DNA from: Streptomyces sp. A 4/2
GTDB taxonomy: Bacteria > Actinomycetota > Actinomycetes > Streptomycetales > Streptomycetaceae
Direction: 5' to 3'
Length of the DNA: 64,000 bases
NCBI RefSeq assembly: GCF_940670765.1
Contig: NZ_CALNVW010000021.1
Coordinates: 62,001-126,000, forward strand
Of the stretch, positions 1 through 8,395 are shown piece after piece (position 1 is the first letter of the stretch; each line of letters begins with the position of its first letter). The notes under the pieces were generated by a model. That model saw nothing but the letters and a program-made list of their open reading frames with translations, was not told where the DNA came from and made no database searches. Made by a program: the position numbers and the translations under genes.

Positions 1-85
1 CGCCTGGTGAGAGGAGCTTGCTCGTGTCGAGTGCTCCCCACCATCCAGCGTTCCGCGCTGTCCCGCTGAGACCTGTGGGCTACCC

Positions 86-105
86 GTGAGTTGTGGACAA
101 CTCAC
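86..105. promoter_or_regulatory. Perfect 9-bp inverted repeat containing a DnaA-box sequence
   Basis: GTGAGTTGT and ACAACTCAC flank a 2-bp GG centre. Positions 92-100 (TGTGGACAA) are the exact reverse complement of the DnaA box TTGTCCACA. No T-tract follows, so it does not look like an intrinsic terminator. It is a single box without neighbours, so it may be an isolated DnaA site or an operator for a gene left of the window. Confidence 0.5.
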
Positions 106-125
106 TCACCCCTGAGCACACCCAG

Positions 126-228
126 CCCCCTGAAACAGCCCCCTGGAGCAGCCCCCTGAAGCAACCTCCTGGAGCAGTCCCCTGGAGCAGTCCCCTGGAG
201 CAGCCGCTGAAGCAGCCCGCTAAGGCAG
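126..228. repeat. 13-bp tandem repeat, about eight copies
   Basis: Units close to CCCCCTGGAGCAG repeat from 126 to 228 with one 12-bp copy (204-215). Units differ by 1-5 bases. The last copy overlaps the stop codon (220-222) of the phosphorylase gene, so the array covers the start of its 3' untranslated region. Confidence 0.85.
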
Positions 229-1062
229 CTCGATCCCCGTATCGACCCCGTCCAGCGCGTGCGAGCACAGGCACTCCCGCGCGTTCTCCGCAGGCAGCCC
301 GGCCACCGCGTCGAAGAGCACCGTACGCAGCCGGTCCACATTGGCGGCGAAGACCTTCAGCACCTCGTCGTGGGAGACCCCCTCGCCCGCCTCGGCGCCC
401 GCGTCCAGGTCCGTCACCAGCGTCATCGACGCGTAGCAGAGCCCCAGTTCACGGGCGAGAACCGCCTCGGGGTGCCCGGTCATGCCGACCACCGACCAGC
501 CCATCGCCGCATGCCACCGCGACTCGGCCCTGGTCGAGAAGCGCGGTCCCTCGATGACGACCAGCGTCCCGCCGTCCACCGGCTCCCAGTCCCGGCCACG
601 CGCCGCCGCGAGGGCGGCCCTGCGCCCCGCGGGGCAGTAGGGGTCGGCCAGCGAGACGTGCACCACGTTCGGCCTGCTCCCGTCCGGCAGGGCGTGACCG
701 TCGTAGTACGTCTGCGTACGCGCCTTCGTACGGTCCACCATCTGGTCGGGAACGAGCAGCGTGCCCGGTCCGAACTCCGGCCGCAGCCCGCCCACCGCAC
801 ACGGGCCGAGCACCTGCCGTACGCCCACGGACCGCAGCGCCCAGAGGTTCGCGCGGTAGTTGATGAGGTGCGGCGGCAGATGGTGGCCGCGTCCGTGCCG
901 GGGAAGGAAGGCGACCCGCCGCCCGGCGATCTCGCCGAGGAAGAGGGAGTCGCTGGGCTTCCCGTACGGGGTGTCCACCTCGACCTCGGTCACGTCCTCC
1001 AGGAAGGAGTAGAACCCCGAGCCGCCGATGACACCGATCTCTGCATTCGCCGCGTTCGCCAT
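220..1062 (-). CDS. mtnP: S-methyl-5'-thioadenosine phosphorylase
   Basis: Cleaves methylthioadenosine with phosphate to adenine and 5-methylthioribose-1-phosphate in cytosolic methionine salvage. The protein has 280 residues, a normal length for the PNP/MTAP family. It has the N-terminal phosphate loop IGVIGGSGFY (residues 9-18), the PRHGRGHHLPPH motif (54-65) and a GMTGHPEAVLAREL block in the last third that is typical of MTA phosphorylases. The ATG at 1062 is preferred; an in-frame GTG three codons upstream is possible and neither has a strong Shine-Dalgarno. It lies about 150 bp downstream of fmdB on the same strand and may be cotranscribed with it. A purine nucleoside phosphorylase of the same fold is the main alternative. 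Confidence 0.9.
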   Translation of the reverse strand: MANAANAEIGVIGGSGFYSFLEDVTEVEVDTPYGKPSDSLFLGEIAGRRVAFLPRHGRGHHLPPHLINYRANLWALRSVGVRQVLGPCAVGGLRPEFGPGTLLVPDQMVDRTKARTQTYYDGHALPDGSRPNVVHVSLADPYCPAGRRAALAAARGRDWEPVDGGTLVVIEGPRFSTRAESRWHAAMGWSVVGMTGHPEAVLARELGLCYASMTLVTDLDAGAEAGEGVSHDEVLKVFAANVDRLRTVLFDAVAGLPAENARECLCSHALDGVDTGIELP

Positions 1063-1149
1063 GCCGGTCACACTATCCGGGGCACCGGAAACGCCTAAGG
1101 CCCCACCGTCGGTGACGGCAGGGTCCTAGGGAAAGAAGTACTGGCGAGA

Positions 1150-1188
1150 GCAGTACGGGCAGTACGGGCAGTACGAGGAGCAGTACGG
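1150..1188. repeat. Short 9-bp tandem repeat (GCAGTACGG)
   Basis: Three head-to-tail units and a fourth after a 3-bp gap lie in the spacer between fmdB and mtnP. The same GTACGG-rich motif recurs at the start of ispE (about 60525-60565). Confidence 0.65.
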
Positions 1189-1211
1189 GGACGGCACTTC
1201 CCGGACAGGTC

Positions 1212-1592
1212 CTAGGCGGCCGAGCTGCCGCTCGAAGAGCTGCTCGACGCGGAAGAGGACGACGAAGCCGAGGACGACGCCGACGACGCGGAAGCCGACG
1301 ACGAGTCGGACGACTTGGCAGCGCCCGCCTTCGAATCGGAACCCGAGGAGCCCGAGGACCCCGACGAGGACGACCCGGCAGGCTTCGCGGAAGCCGCCGT
1401 GCTGCTCGACGAGGCTCCGCGGCTGTCATTCCGGTAGAAGCCCGAGCCCTTGAAGACGATGCCCACCGCCGAGAACACCTTCTTCAGGCGTCCTTCGCAG
1501 TTCGGGCACACGGTGAGGGAGTCATCGGTGAACTTCTGCACCGCCTCAAGGCCCTCGCCGCACTCGGTGCACTGGTACTGATAGGTCGGCAC
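1212..1592 (-). CDS. FmdB-family zinc-ribbon protein with serine-rich tail
   Basis: A small protein of 126 residues. Residues 1-55 form the FmdB/CxxC_CXXC zinc ribbon, with Cys8-x2-Cys11 and Cys29-x2-Cys32. Residues 60-126 are almost only Ser, Ala and Gly. The family is named for a putative regulator of formamidase genes; its molecular role is not established. The GTG start at 1592 has an AGGAGGAG Shine-Dalgarno five bases upstream. A CIRCE-like inverted repeat overlaps the upstream edge of that Shine-Dalgarno, which suggests control by HrcA. The low-complexity tail probably arose by repeat expansion and may vary in length between strains. Confidence 0.88.
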   Translation of the reverse strand: MPTYQYQCTECGEGLEAVQKFTDDSLTVCPNCEGRLKKVFSAVGIVFKGSGFYRNDSRGASSSSTAASAKPAGSSSSGSSGSSGSDSKAGAAKSSDSSSASASSASSSASSSSSASSSSSSGSSAA

Positions 1593-1601
1593 TTGCTCCT
1601 C

Positions 1602-1628
1602 CTGGCACTCTCACTCAGTGAGTGCTAA
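1602..1628 (-). promoter_or_regulatory. CIRCE-like HrcA operator upstream of fmdB
   Basis: On the minus strand TTAGCACTC is followed by 9 bases and GAGTGCCAG. The CIRCE consensus is TTAGCACTC-N9-GAGTGCTAA, so the left half matches 9/9 and the right half 7/9 with the exact N9 spacing. It lies between a TATAGA -10-like box and the start codon, the usual position of CIRCE. The spacer also contains a nested CACTCA/TGAGTG palindrome. Confidence 0.8.
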
Positions 1629-1634
1629 CGACGT

Positions 1635-1640
1635 TCTATA
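1635..1640 (-). promoter_or_regulatory. Candidate -10 box (TATAGA) for fmdB
   Basis: TATAGA on the minus strand lies 7 bases upstream of the CIRCE-like element. No convincing -35 is visible at 16-18 bp; that region overlaps the end of the MFS gene. Confidence 0.45.
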
Positions 1641-1658
1641 GTGACGCATTCCGCTGGA

Positions 1659-2996
1659 TCAGTCCACCGAGACCGGCACGCGGTGACCGATCCCACGCTC
1701 CGTCCCGCTCGTCCGTCGTGCTTCCGACGTTCCCGCGGACCCGGCTCCCGCCTCCGCGAACGCCGTGCCCGACACCGGCTCCGCGCCCTTCGGGGTGAGC
1801 CGGGAACGCAGTGCCAGCAGTGTGATCAGGGCCAGCACCGTGCCGCCCATCGGCACCAGGAATCCGGTGCTCGCGTTGTACGCGTCGGCCAGCTGCCCGG
1901 CCACCGAGACCGCCGCGGCCTGTCCCAGCGCCACCGATCCGGTCAGCCAGGTGAAGGCCTCGGTCCTGGCCGTGGCCGGCACCAGCTTCTCCACCAGCGT
2001 GTATCCGCTGATCAGGGCGGGCGCGATGCAGAGTCCCACCAGCAGTCCGAGCCCGGCGATCAGCGGCGCCGTGTGCATCGCCCAGAGCCCGGACGCGGTC
2101 AGCGCCAGCGCCGTGTAGGCGATCAGCAAGCGGTTCTTCGGACCGGTCTTCCAGGCGATGGCCCCACAGGCGATCCCCGCGAGCATGTTGCCCGCGGCGA
2201 AGATCCCGTACAGCAGACCGTTCATCCCGGGTCGGCCGATCTCCTCGGTGAACGCGGTGAGCGATACCTGCATTCCGCCGAAGACCGCCCCGATCCCCAG
2301 GAAGGCGATGGCCAGCGCCCGCACACCCGGTACGGACAGGGCGGAGGCGTGCTTCACGCGCGGCTGGCCCGCGACCCGGGCGCCGACGGCGGGCTGGGTG
2401 CGGCGCTGCGCCGCGAAGACCAGACCGCCGACCAGGGTCAGTGCGGCCTCGGTGATCAGACCGGCCGCCGGGTGGATCCCGGTACACAGCGCGGTGGTCA
2501 GCACCGGACCTATGACGAAGGTGAACTCGTCCGTCACCGATTCGAAGGCCGCGGCGGTCGACATGAGGGGGGACCCCTCCAGCTTCACCGCCCAGCGGGA
2601 CCGGACCATCGGGCCGATCTGCGGAATGGACGCACCGGTCGGCACCGCGGCGAGGAACAGCGCCCACAGGGGCGCGCCCGCCAGGGCCAGCACCACCAGG
2701 GCGCTCACCGACACCGCGTGGACGATCACGCCGGGGAACAGCACGGCGCGCTGCCCGAACCGGTCCGCGAGCTTGCCGCTCTGCGGTGCGAACAGCGCCA
2801 TGGAGACACCGCTCACCGCGGCGACCACACCGGCGCTGCCGTACGACCCCGTCGTGTGGTCCACCAGCAGCACGATGCCGATGGTCAGCATGGCGAAGGG
2901 CTGCCGCGCGGCGAAGCCGGGCAGCAGGAACGTCCAGGCGCCCGGCGTACGCAACAACTGCCCGTATCCCGGACGGGCCTCGGAGACCGTGGACAC
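1659..2996 (-). CDS. MFS transporter (drug-efflux type)
   Basis: A 12-helix major facilitator protein of about 445 residues in the cytoplasmic membrane; substrate unknown. Hydrophobic segments cover almost the whole length, and the first-loop motif appears as GKLADRFGQR. The C-terminus is a hydrophilic Gly/Ser/Glu-rich tail. The GTG at 2996 is preferred because minus-strand AGAAAGGCAAGG precedes it. The in-frame ATG at 3047 would add 17 basic residues and lacks a Shine-Dalgarno. It reads in the same direction as the antiporter gene upstream but is separated from it by about 240 bp. Confidence 0.82.
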   Translation of the reverse strand: MSTVSEARPGYGQLLRTPGAWTFLLPGFAARQPFAMLTIGIVLLVDHTTGSYGSAGVVAAVSGVSMALFAPQSGKLADRFGQRAVLFPGVIVHAVSVSALVVLALAGAPLWALFLAAVPTGASIPQIGPMVRSRWAVKLEGSPLMSTAAAFESVTDEFTFVIGPVLTTALCTGIHPAAGLITEAALTLVGGLVFAAQRRTQPAVGARVAGQPRVKHASALSVPGVRALAIAFLGIGAVFGGMQVSLTAFTEEIGRPGMNGLLYGIFAAGNMLAGIACGAIAWKTGPKNRLLIAYTALALTASGLWAMHTAPLIAGLGLLVGLCIAPALISGYTLVEKLVPATARTEAFTWLTGSVALGQAAAVSVAGQLADAYNASTGFLVPMGGTVLALITLLALRSRLTPKGAEPVSGTAFAEAGAGSAGTSEARRTSGTERGIGHRVPVSVD

Positions 2997-3208
2997 CACG
3001 GCCTTGCCTTTCTGCCGCCTGGTGGCGCTCCCCTGCGGGTACGGCATGCGGGAGGCAATGCGTACGGGAGCTGCCGAGAGCTGTCCTCTTGCGCGGAACT
3101 GCGGTAGATGCCGGGCCGCCTCGGCGGGCAGAACGCATGTCACAGAGAAGCTGGACAACTGCGCGGGACCACGACGAGGGTGCCACGACCGCCATACGGT
3201 CGCGCCAG

Positions 3209-3225
3209 CTCTGCATCAGGCAGAG
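3209..3225 (-). terminator. Small hairpin downstream of the antiporter gene
   Basis: CTCTGC-ATCAG-GCAGAG, a 6-bp stem, lies 9 bases past the antiporter stop codon. It is a weak terminator candidate without a T-run. Confidence 0.35.
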
Positions 3226-3233
3226 TTGGTCGA

Positions 3234-4745
3234 TCAAGTCAATCGGTTCATGGTACCGCTGTTCGCCAGCCAACCGGCCAGCTTGCCGCCCTGGCCGATC
3301 GCCCGCAGCCGTGCCTCGGCCGCGTCCCGTACCGGGTCCGTCGCCACCACCAGCAGCTCGTCCCCCCGGCGCAGCACGGTCGACGGCAGCGGGACGAAGC
3401 TCGTGCCGTCCCGTACGACCAGAGTCACCGCGGCGCCCGCGGGCAGCCGCAGCTCGCCGACCTCCACGCCGTGCATCTTGGACTTCGCCGGGATCGCCAC
3501 CGAGAGCAGATGGCCGCGCAGCCGTTCCAGCGGCGCCGACTCGATGCCCAGGTCGGAGGCGGTCTCCGCGTCGTCGCCGAGGTTCAGCTTGCGGGCCAGC
3601 CAGGGCAGGGTCGGCCCCTGTACCAGGGTGTAGACGACCACCAGCACGAAGACGATGTTGAAGACCCGTGAGCTGCCGTCGATGCCGGACACCATCGGGA
3701 TGGTGGCCAGGATGATGGGGACGGCGCCGCGCAGCCCGGCCCAGGACATCAGCGTCTGTTCCTGCCAGGGCACCCGGAACGGGGCGAGGCTCAGCAGTAC
3801 GGAGACCGGCCGCGCCACCATCGTCAGCACCAGGCCCACGATCACCGCGGGCCAGAAGTCGCTGCCCAGTTCGTGCGGGCTCACCAGCAGACCCAGCAGG
3901 ACGAACATGCCGATCTGGGCGATCCAGCCGAGCCCCTCGGCGAAGCCCCGGGTGGCGGGCCAGTGCGGCAGTTTGGCGTTGCCGAGCAGCATCGCGGCGA
4001 GGTAGACGGCGAGGAATCCACTGCCGTGCGCCAGCGCGCCGCCCGCGTACGCCGTGATCGCGATGGCCATCACCGCGATCGGGTAGAGGCCGGACGCGGG
4101 CAGCGCCACATGCCGCAGCCCCCACGCACCGAGCCAGCCCACCGCGAGTCCGATGGACGCGCCGATCGCCAGTTCCAGCGCGATCTCGCCCACCAGCACG
4201 TACCAGTGCTCCACGGGGCCGACCGTCGAGAAGGCGACCACCAGGATCACCACAGGGGCGTCGTTGAACCCGGACTCGGCCTCCAGCACTCCGGTGATCC
4301 GGGAGGGCAGCGGGACCTTGCGCAGGACGGAGAAGACCGCGGCGGCATCCGTCGAGGACACCACGGCGCCGATGATCAGTGCCTGGCGCCAGTCGAGTCC
4401 GACCAGGTAGTGCGCACCGGCGGCGGTGATCCCCACGCTCACCGCGACACCGAGTGTCGACAGCACGACCGCCATCGGCAGGACCGGCTTGATCTCTTTC
4501 CACTTGGTGCCCAGGCCGCCCTCGGTGAGGATCACGACCAGCGCGGCGTAGCCGATCACCTGCGTCAGTTCGGCGTTGTCGAACTTGACGTTGAAGATGC
4601 CGTCCTGGCCTATCGCCATCCCGATGCCGAGGTACAGCAGCAGGCTGGGGAGACCGCTGCGCGACGAGATGCGCACGGCGGCCACGGCGATCAGCAGAAC
4701 GAGCGAGCAGATCAGCAGGAGCTCGTTGAGATGGTGGACAGTCAG
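3234..4745 (-). CDS. Potassium/proton antiporter, CPA1/NhaP2 type with TrkA-C domain
   Basis: Exchanges K+ (or Na+) for protons across the membrane. About 503 residues: a 12-13 helix Na_H_Exchanger domain (about 1-400) with the ESGFNDAP block carrying the conserved acidic ion-binding residues, then a cytosolic TrkA-C/RCK-C ligand-binding domain (about 410-485). The frame opens with the first transmembrane helix only if translation starts at a CTG at 4745 (LTVHHLNELLLICSLVLL), which has GGGAAGGA about 8 bases upstream. A start at the first GTG (4685) would delete half of helix 1. RCK-C domains usually sense nucleotides such as c-di-AMP; that is not shown here. Confidence 0.85.
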   Translation of the reverse strand: MTVHHLNELLLICSLVLLIAVAAVRISSRSGLPSLLLYLGIGMAIGQDGIFNVKFDNAELTQVIGYAALVVILTEGGLGTKWKEIKPVLPMAVVLSTLGVAVSVGITAAGAHYLVGLDWRQALIIGAVVSSTDAAAVFSVLRKVPLPSRITGVLEAESGFNDAPVVILVVAFSTVGPVEHWYVLVGEIALELAIGASIGLAVGWLGAWGLRHVALPASGLYPIAVMAIAITAYAGGALAHGSGFLAVYLAAMLLGNAKLPHWPATRGFAEGLGWIAQIGMFVLLGLLVSPHELGSDFWPAVIVGLVLTMVARPVSVLLSLAPFRVPWQEQTLMSWAGLRGAVPIILATIPMVSGIDGSSRVFNIVFVLVVVYTLVQGPTLPWLARKLNLGDDAETASDLGIESAPLERLRGHLLSVAIPAKSKMHGVEVGELRLPAGAAVTLVVRDGTSFVPLPSTVLRRGDELLVVATDPVRDAAEARLRAIGQGGKLAGWLANSGTMNRLT

Positions 4746-4960
4746 TGGCCGTTCCTTCCCTCGTACGCCTGCAGGTACTTCGTTACCCTACCTAATCCTT
4801 GACGTTTCCTTGACGCTTCGCGTGGTTGTGCGAACCCGGCTGTGGGCCTGGCTGTGAAGCCGTTGGCGAACCCGGTGGGGATACCGCGTCCTGACCGCGG
4901 CGGCGCTGCGCCTATGGTTGCTCCAGCACTCAGGACCACCCTGCCCCTCGAAGGACAGCG

Positions 4961-7705
4961 ATGCCCGCCGCCACCATCTCCGCCGCCCCTTCCGGCACGA
5001 AGTCCCGCAAGAAGAAAGGGCGTCGCGCCCGCCTGCTCGTGATCGTCCTGGTCCTGGCGCTCGTTGCGGGTGTCGGATACGGGACGTACTGGGGCGTAAG
5101 CACCGTGCGGGCGTCCCTCCCGCAGACCACCGGGGAGATAAAGCTGCCCGGTCTCTCCGGGAACGTCGACGTGCAGCGCGACAACTACGGCGTCCCGCAG
5201 ATCTACGCGGACACCGACGACGACCTCTTCCGCGCGCAGGGCTTCGTACAGGCCCAGGACCGCTTCTGGGAGATGGACGTACGCCGTCACATGACCTCGG
5301 GCCGTCTCTCCGAGATGTTCGGCTCCGGACAGGTCAAGACCGACTCCTTCCTGCGGACGCTCGGCTGGCGCCGCGTCGCGCAGAAGGAGTACGACACCAA
5401 GCTGTCGGCGAAGACCAAGGAGTACCTGCAGGCGTACGCGGCAGGGGTCAACGAGTACCTGAAGGGCAAGGACGGCAAGCAGATCTCCGTCGAGTACGCC
5501 GCCCTCGGACTCACCAACGACTACACGCCCGAGAAGTGGACGCCCGTCGACTCGGTGGCCTGGCTCAAGGCCATGGCCTGGGACCTGCGCGGCAACATGC
5601 AGGACGAGATCGACCGTTCGCTGATGACCTCGCGGCTCGACACCCAGCAGATCGACGACCTGTACCCGGCGTACCCGTACAGCAGGAACAAGCCGATCGT
5701 GCAGCAGGGCGGGATCGACCCGGTCACCGGGAAGTTCGACCCGAACGCGAACCCGGCCGGTTCCGTCGACGGGACGAACACCGCGGGTGACGCGGTCCAG
5801 GGCATGCAGTCGCAGCTCTCCTCGCTCTCGGACACCCTGGACGAGATCCCGGCGCTGCTCGGCCCGAGCGGCAGCGGCATCGGCTCCAACTCCTGGGTGG
5901 TCTCCGGCAAGTACACGACCACCGGCGAGCCGCTGCTCGCCAACGACCCGCACCTGGCGCCGCAACTGCCCTCGCTCTGGTACCAGATGGGCCTGCACTG
6001 CCGGACCGTCTCCAGCAAGTGCGGCTACGACGTCGCGGGCTACACCTTCTCCGGCATGCCGGGCGTGATCATCGGCCACAACCAGGACGTGGCCTGGGGC
6101 TTCACCAACCTCGGCGCCGACGTGACCGACCTCTACCTGGAGAAGGTCAGCAGCACCGGCTATCTCTACGACGGCCAGGAGAAGCCCTTCACCACCCGCG
6201 ACGAGACCATCAAGGTCGCGGGCGGCAGGTCGCGGCAGATCACCGTCCGCGAGACGAACAACGGCCCGCTGGTCTCGGACCGGGACACCGAACTGGCGAA
6301 GGTCGGCCAGAAGGCCCCGGTCGCCTCGGCGGCCCCGGACCGCGGCAACGGCTACGCGGTCGCCCTCAAGTGGACCGCGCTGCAGCCCGGCAACTCCATG
6401 GACGCGGTCTTCGAGCTCGACAAGGCCAAGGACTGGACGACCTTCCGCGCGGCGGCCAAGGACTTCGAGGTCCCCTCGCAGAACCTGATCTACGCCGACA
6501 CCAAGGGCCACATCGGCTACCAGGCGCCGGGCACCATCCCGATCCGCGCCAAGGGGTTCGACGGCACGATGCCCGCCCCGGGCTGGGACTCCAAGTACGC
6601 CTGGAAGGGCAGCATCGCCTTCGACAAGCTGCCGTACGAGTACGACCCGAAGAGCGGCTACATCGTCACCGCCAACCAGGCCGTGATCGACGCGAAGAAG
6701 TACCCCTACCTGCTGACCGAGGACTGGGGGTACGGCGCCCGCAGCCGGCGGATCACCGATCTCATCGAGTCGAAGATCAAGGACGGCGGGAAGATCTCGA
6801 CCGAGGACATGCAGAAGATGCAGCTCGACAACAGCAGCGAGATCGCCAAGCTGCTGACGCCGCTGCTGCTGAAGCTGAACGTCAAGGACCCGGATGTCCG
6901 CCAGGCGCAGAAGCTCCTCGAAGGCTGGGACTACACCCAGGAGCCGGACTCGGCGGCAGCCGCGTACTTCAACTCGGTCTGGCGCAACATCCTCAAGCTC
7001 GCCTTCGGCAACAAGCTGCCCAAGGAGCTGCGGGCCGAGGGCGACTGCCTCAACGTGCCGCCCGCCGACAGCTCCTCGGGCCCGGCCGACGAGCAGAAGA
7101 AGCTGGTGCGGGAGTGCGGCCAGCGCTCCGCCGACTCGGCCCAGCCGGACGGCGGCGACCGGTGGTACGAGGTCGTGCGCAACCTGCTGAACAAGCCGGA
7201 CAGCGACTGGTGGAAGACGCCGCAGACCCGGCTGGACGCCGCCACGCACAACCGTGACGAGCTGTTCGGGCGCGCCATGAAGGACGCCCGCTGGGAGCTG
7301 ACGGCCAAGCTCGGCAAGGACATGGACACCTGGAACTGGGGCCGGCTGCACCAGCTGACCCTGAAGAACCAGACCCTCGGCACCGACGGCCCCGGCGTCC
7401 TCAAGTGGATGCTCAACCGCGGCCCGTGGAACCTGGGCGGCGGCGAGGCGGCCGTCGACGCCACCGGCTGGAACGCGGCGGGCGGTTACGGCGTCGTGTG
7501 GGTCCCGTCGATGCGGATGGTCGTGAACCTCAAGGATCTCGACAAGTCGCAGTGGATCAACCTGACCGGGGCGTCGGGGCACGCGTACAGCGCGCACTAC
7601 ACCGATCAGACGGACATGTGGGCCAACGGCGACCTGCTCACGTGGTCGTTCAGCAAGAGCGCCGTCGACCACGGCACGGTCGACCACCTGGTGCTGAAGC
7701 CGTGA
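4961..7705 (+). CDS. Penicillin acylase family protein (Ntn hydrolase)
   Basis: A membrane-anchored or exported amidase of the penicillin/cephalosporin/AHL acylase family. 914 residues: a basic N-terminus and one hydrophobic helix (about 24-45), an alpha-chain region (about 50-290), a linker, and a beta chain that would start at Ser309 in GIG-SNSWVVSG. In this family the precursor cleaves itself before that serine, which becomes the N-terminal nucleophile. YGVPQIYA and AQDRFWEMD in the alpha region and LLANDPHL after the nucleophile are further signatures. The substrate may be a beta-lactam side chain, acyl-homoserine lactone or lipopeptide; the sequence does not decide. It converges on the 5-formyl-THF cycloligase gene with only 3 bp between stops. 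Confidence 0.88.
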   Translation: MPAATISAAPSGTKSRKKKGRRARLLVIVLVLALVAGVGYGTYWGVSTVRASLPQTTGEIKLPGLSGNVDVQRDNYGVPQIYADTDDDLFRAQGFVQAQDRFWEMDVRRHMTSGRLSEMFGSGQVKTDSFLRTLGWRRVAQKEYDTKLSAKTKEYLQAYAAGVNEYLKGKDGKQISVEYAALGLTNDYTPEKWTPVDSVAWLKAMAWDLRGNMQDEIDRSLMTSRLDTQQIDDLYPAYPYSRNKPIVQQGGIDPVTGKFDPNANPAGSVDGTNTAGDAVQGMQSQLSSLSDTLDEIPALLGPSGSGIGSNSWVVSGKYTTTGEPLLANDPHLAPQLPSLWYQMGLHCRTVSSKCGYDVAGYTFSGMPGVIIGHNQDVAWGFTNLGADVTDLYLEKVSSTGYLYDGQEKPFTTRDETIKVAGGRSRQITVRETNNGPLVSDRDTELAKVGQKAPVASAAPDRGNGYAVALKWTALQPGNSMDAVFELDKAKDWTTFRAAAKDFEVPSQNLIYADTKGHIGYQAPGTIPIRAKGFDGTMPAPGWDSKYAWKGSIAFDKLPYEYDPKSGYIVTANQAVIDAKKYPYLLTEDWGYGARSRRITDLIESKIKDGGKISTEDMQKMQLDNSSEIAKLLTPLLLKLNVKDPDVRQAQKLLEGWDYTQEPDSAAAAYFNSVWRNILKLAFGNKLPKELRAEGDCLNVPPADSSSGPADEQKKLVRECGQRSADSAQPDGGDRWYEVVRNLLNKPDSDWWKTPQTRLDAATHNRDELFGRAMKDARWELTAKLGKDMDTWNWGRLHQLTLKNQTLGTDGPGVLKWMLNRGPWNLGGGEAAVDATGWNAAGGYGVVWVPSMRMVVNLKDLDKSQWINLTGASGHAYSAHYTDQTDMWANGDLLTWSFSKSAVDHGTVDHLVLKP

Positions 7706-7708
7706 CGC

Positions 7709-8302
7709 TCACCCGGTGAAGTGCTGGACGCCTCCGGGCGTCACCACCGCGTGAACGGGGTGGTCGTGCGGTTCCTCCGGGACCCGGGCGACCACCTCGT
7801 TCGCGTAGAGGAGCACCACCAGGGCGGGGGCGGCGCCCTCGCGCGCGAGCCGGGCGAGCACCCGGTCGTAACTGCCGCCGCCGCGTCCCAGCCGCATCCC
7901 CCGCCCGTCGACGGCCAGTCCGGGCAGCAGCACGGTGTCGGCGTCGAGCACCGCGCGTACGCCGAGCCGCGCGCCGCCCGGTTCGAGAAGCCCGCGCCCG
8001 GCGCGTTCCAGTGCGCCCGCGCCCTCGTACGTACCCCAGTCGAGGTCGTTGTCGGGGAGCAGCACCGGGAGCAGCACCCGGACCCCCCGCGCGCGGAGCG
8101 CGTCCAGCAGGACGCGGGTGCCGGGCTCCTTCCCCACCGAGACGTACGCGGCGACCGTCCCGGCCCGCGCCAGCTCGGGAAGGGTGAGGGCCCGCTCGGC
8201 GAGAACCGCGGCGGCCGATTCTGCGTCGTTACTGGTCAAGAGCGCTCTTGCGGCGAGCAGTTGGCGGCGCAGGGTTGCTTTGTCCGGTTTTTCGGTGATC
8301 AT
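7709..8302 (-). CDS. 5-formyltetrahydrofolate cyclo-ligase
   Basis: Converts 5-formyl-THF to 5,10-methenyl-THF with ATP in one-carbon metabolism. The protein has 197 residues from ATG 8302. The family motif GRGMRLGRGGGSYDRVLAR (ATP/folate site) is present, as is an N-terminal KATLRRQLLAAR helix. Some copies carry Tyr where this has Arg-Gly-Gly-Gly-Ser, which is a tolerated variation. It is divergent from galU across 93 bp, so the two probably share a promoter region. Confidence 0.9.
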   Translation of the reverse strand: MITEKPDKATLRRQLLAARALLTSNDAESAAAVLAERALTLPELARAGTVAAYVSVGKEPGTRVLLDALRARGVRVLLPVLLPDNDLDWGTYEGAGALERAGRGLLEPGGARLGVRAVLDADTVLLPGLAVDGRGMRLGRGGGSYDRVLARLAREGAAPALVVLLYANEVVARVPEEPHDHPVHAVVTPGGVQHFTG

Positions 8303-8326
8303 GGGAAGCGCGCAATCCTCTCGTAA

Positions 8327-8340
8327 CCTCAAATATGAGG
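8327..8340. promoter_or_regulatory. Palindrome in the galU/5-FCL divergent promoter
   Basis: CCTCA-AATA-TGAGG is a perfect 5-bp inverted repeat in an AT-rich stretch between two divergent genes. It may be an operator, or one arm may contribute to a -10 region. No known box matches. Confidence 0.35.
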
Positions 8341-8395
8341 ATCTATTAACCGGAGCATCATCTTCCGCCCCGAGTCACCGGATATGGTGCTTCCC

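Noticed and set aside
86-105. Replication origin
   Set aside because: A single DnaA box, with no cluster and no dnaA/dnaN neighbours.
1636-4503. Long minus-strand frame across the MFS and antiporter genes
   Set aside because: Out of frame with the recognised proteins and of random Arg/Gly composition.
4742-7687. Long minus-strand frame opposite the acylase gene
   Set aside because: Shadow of the acylase with no motif; the acylase has a full active site.
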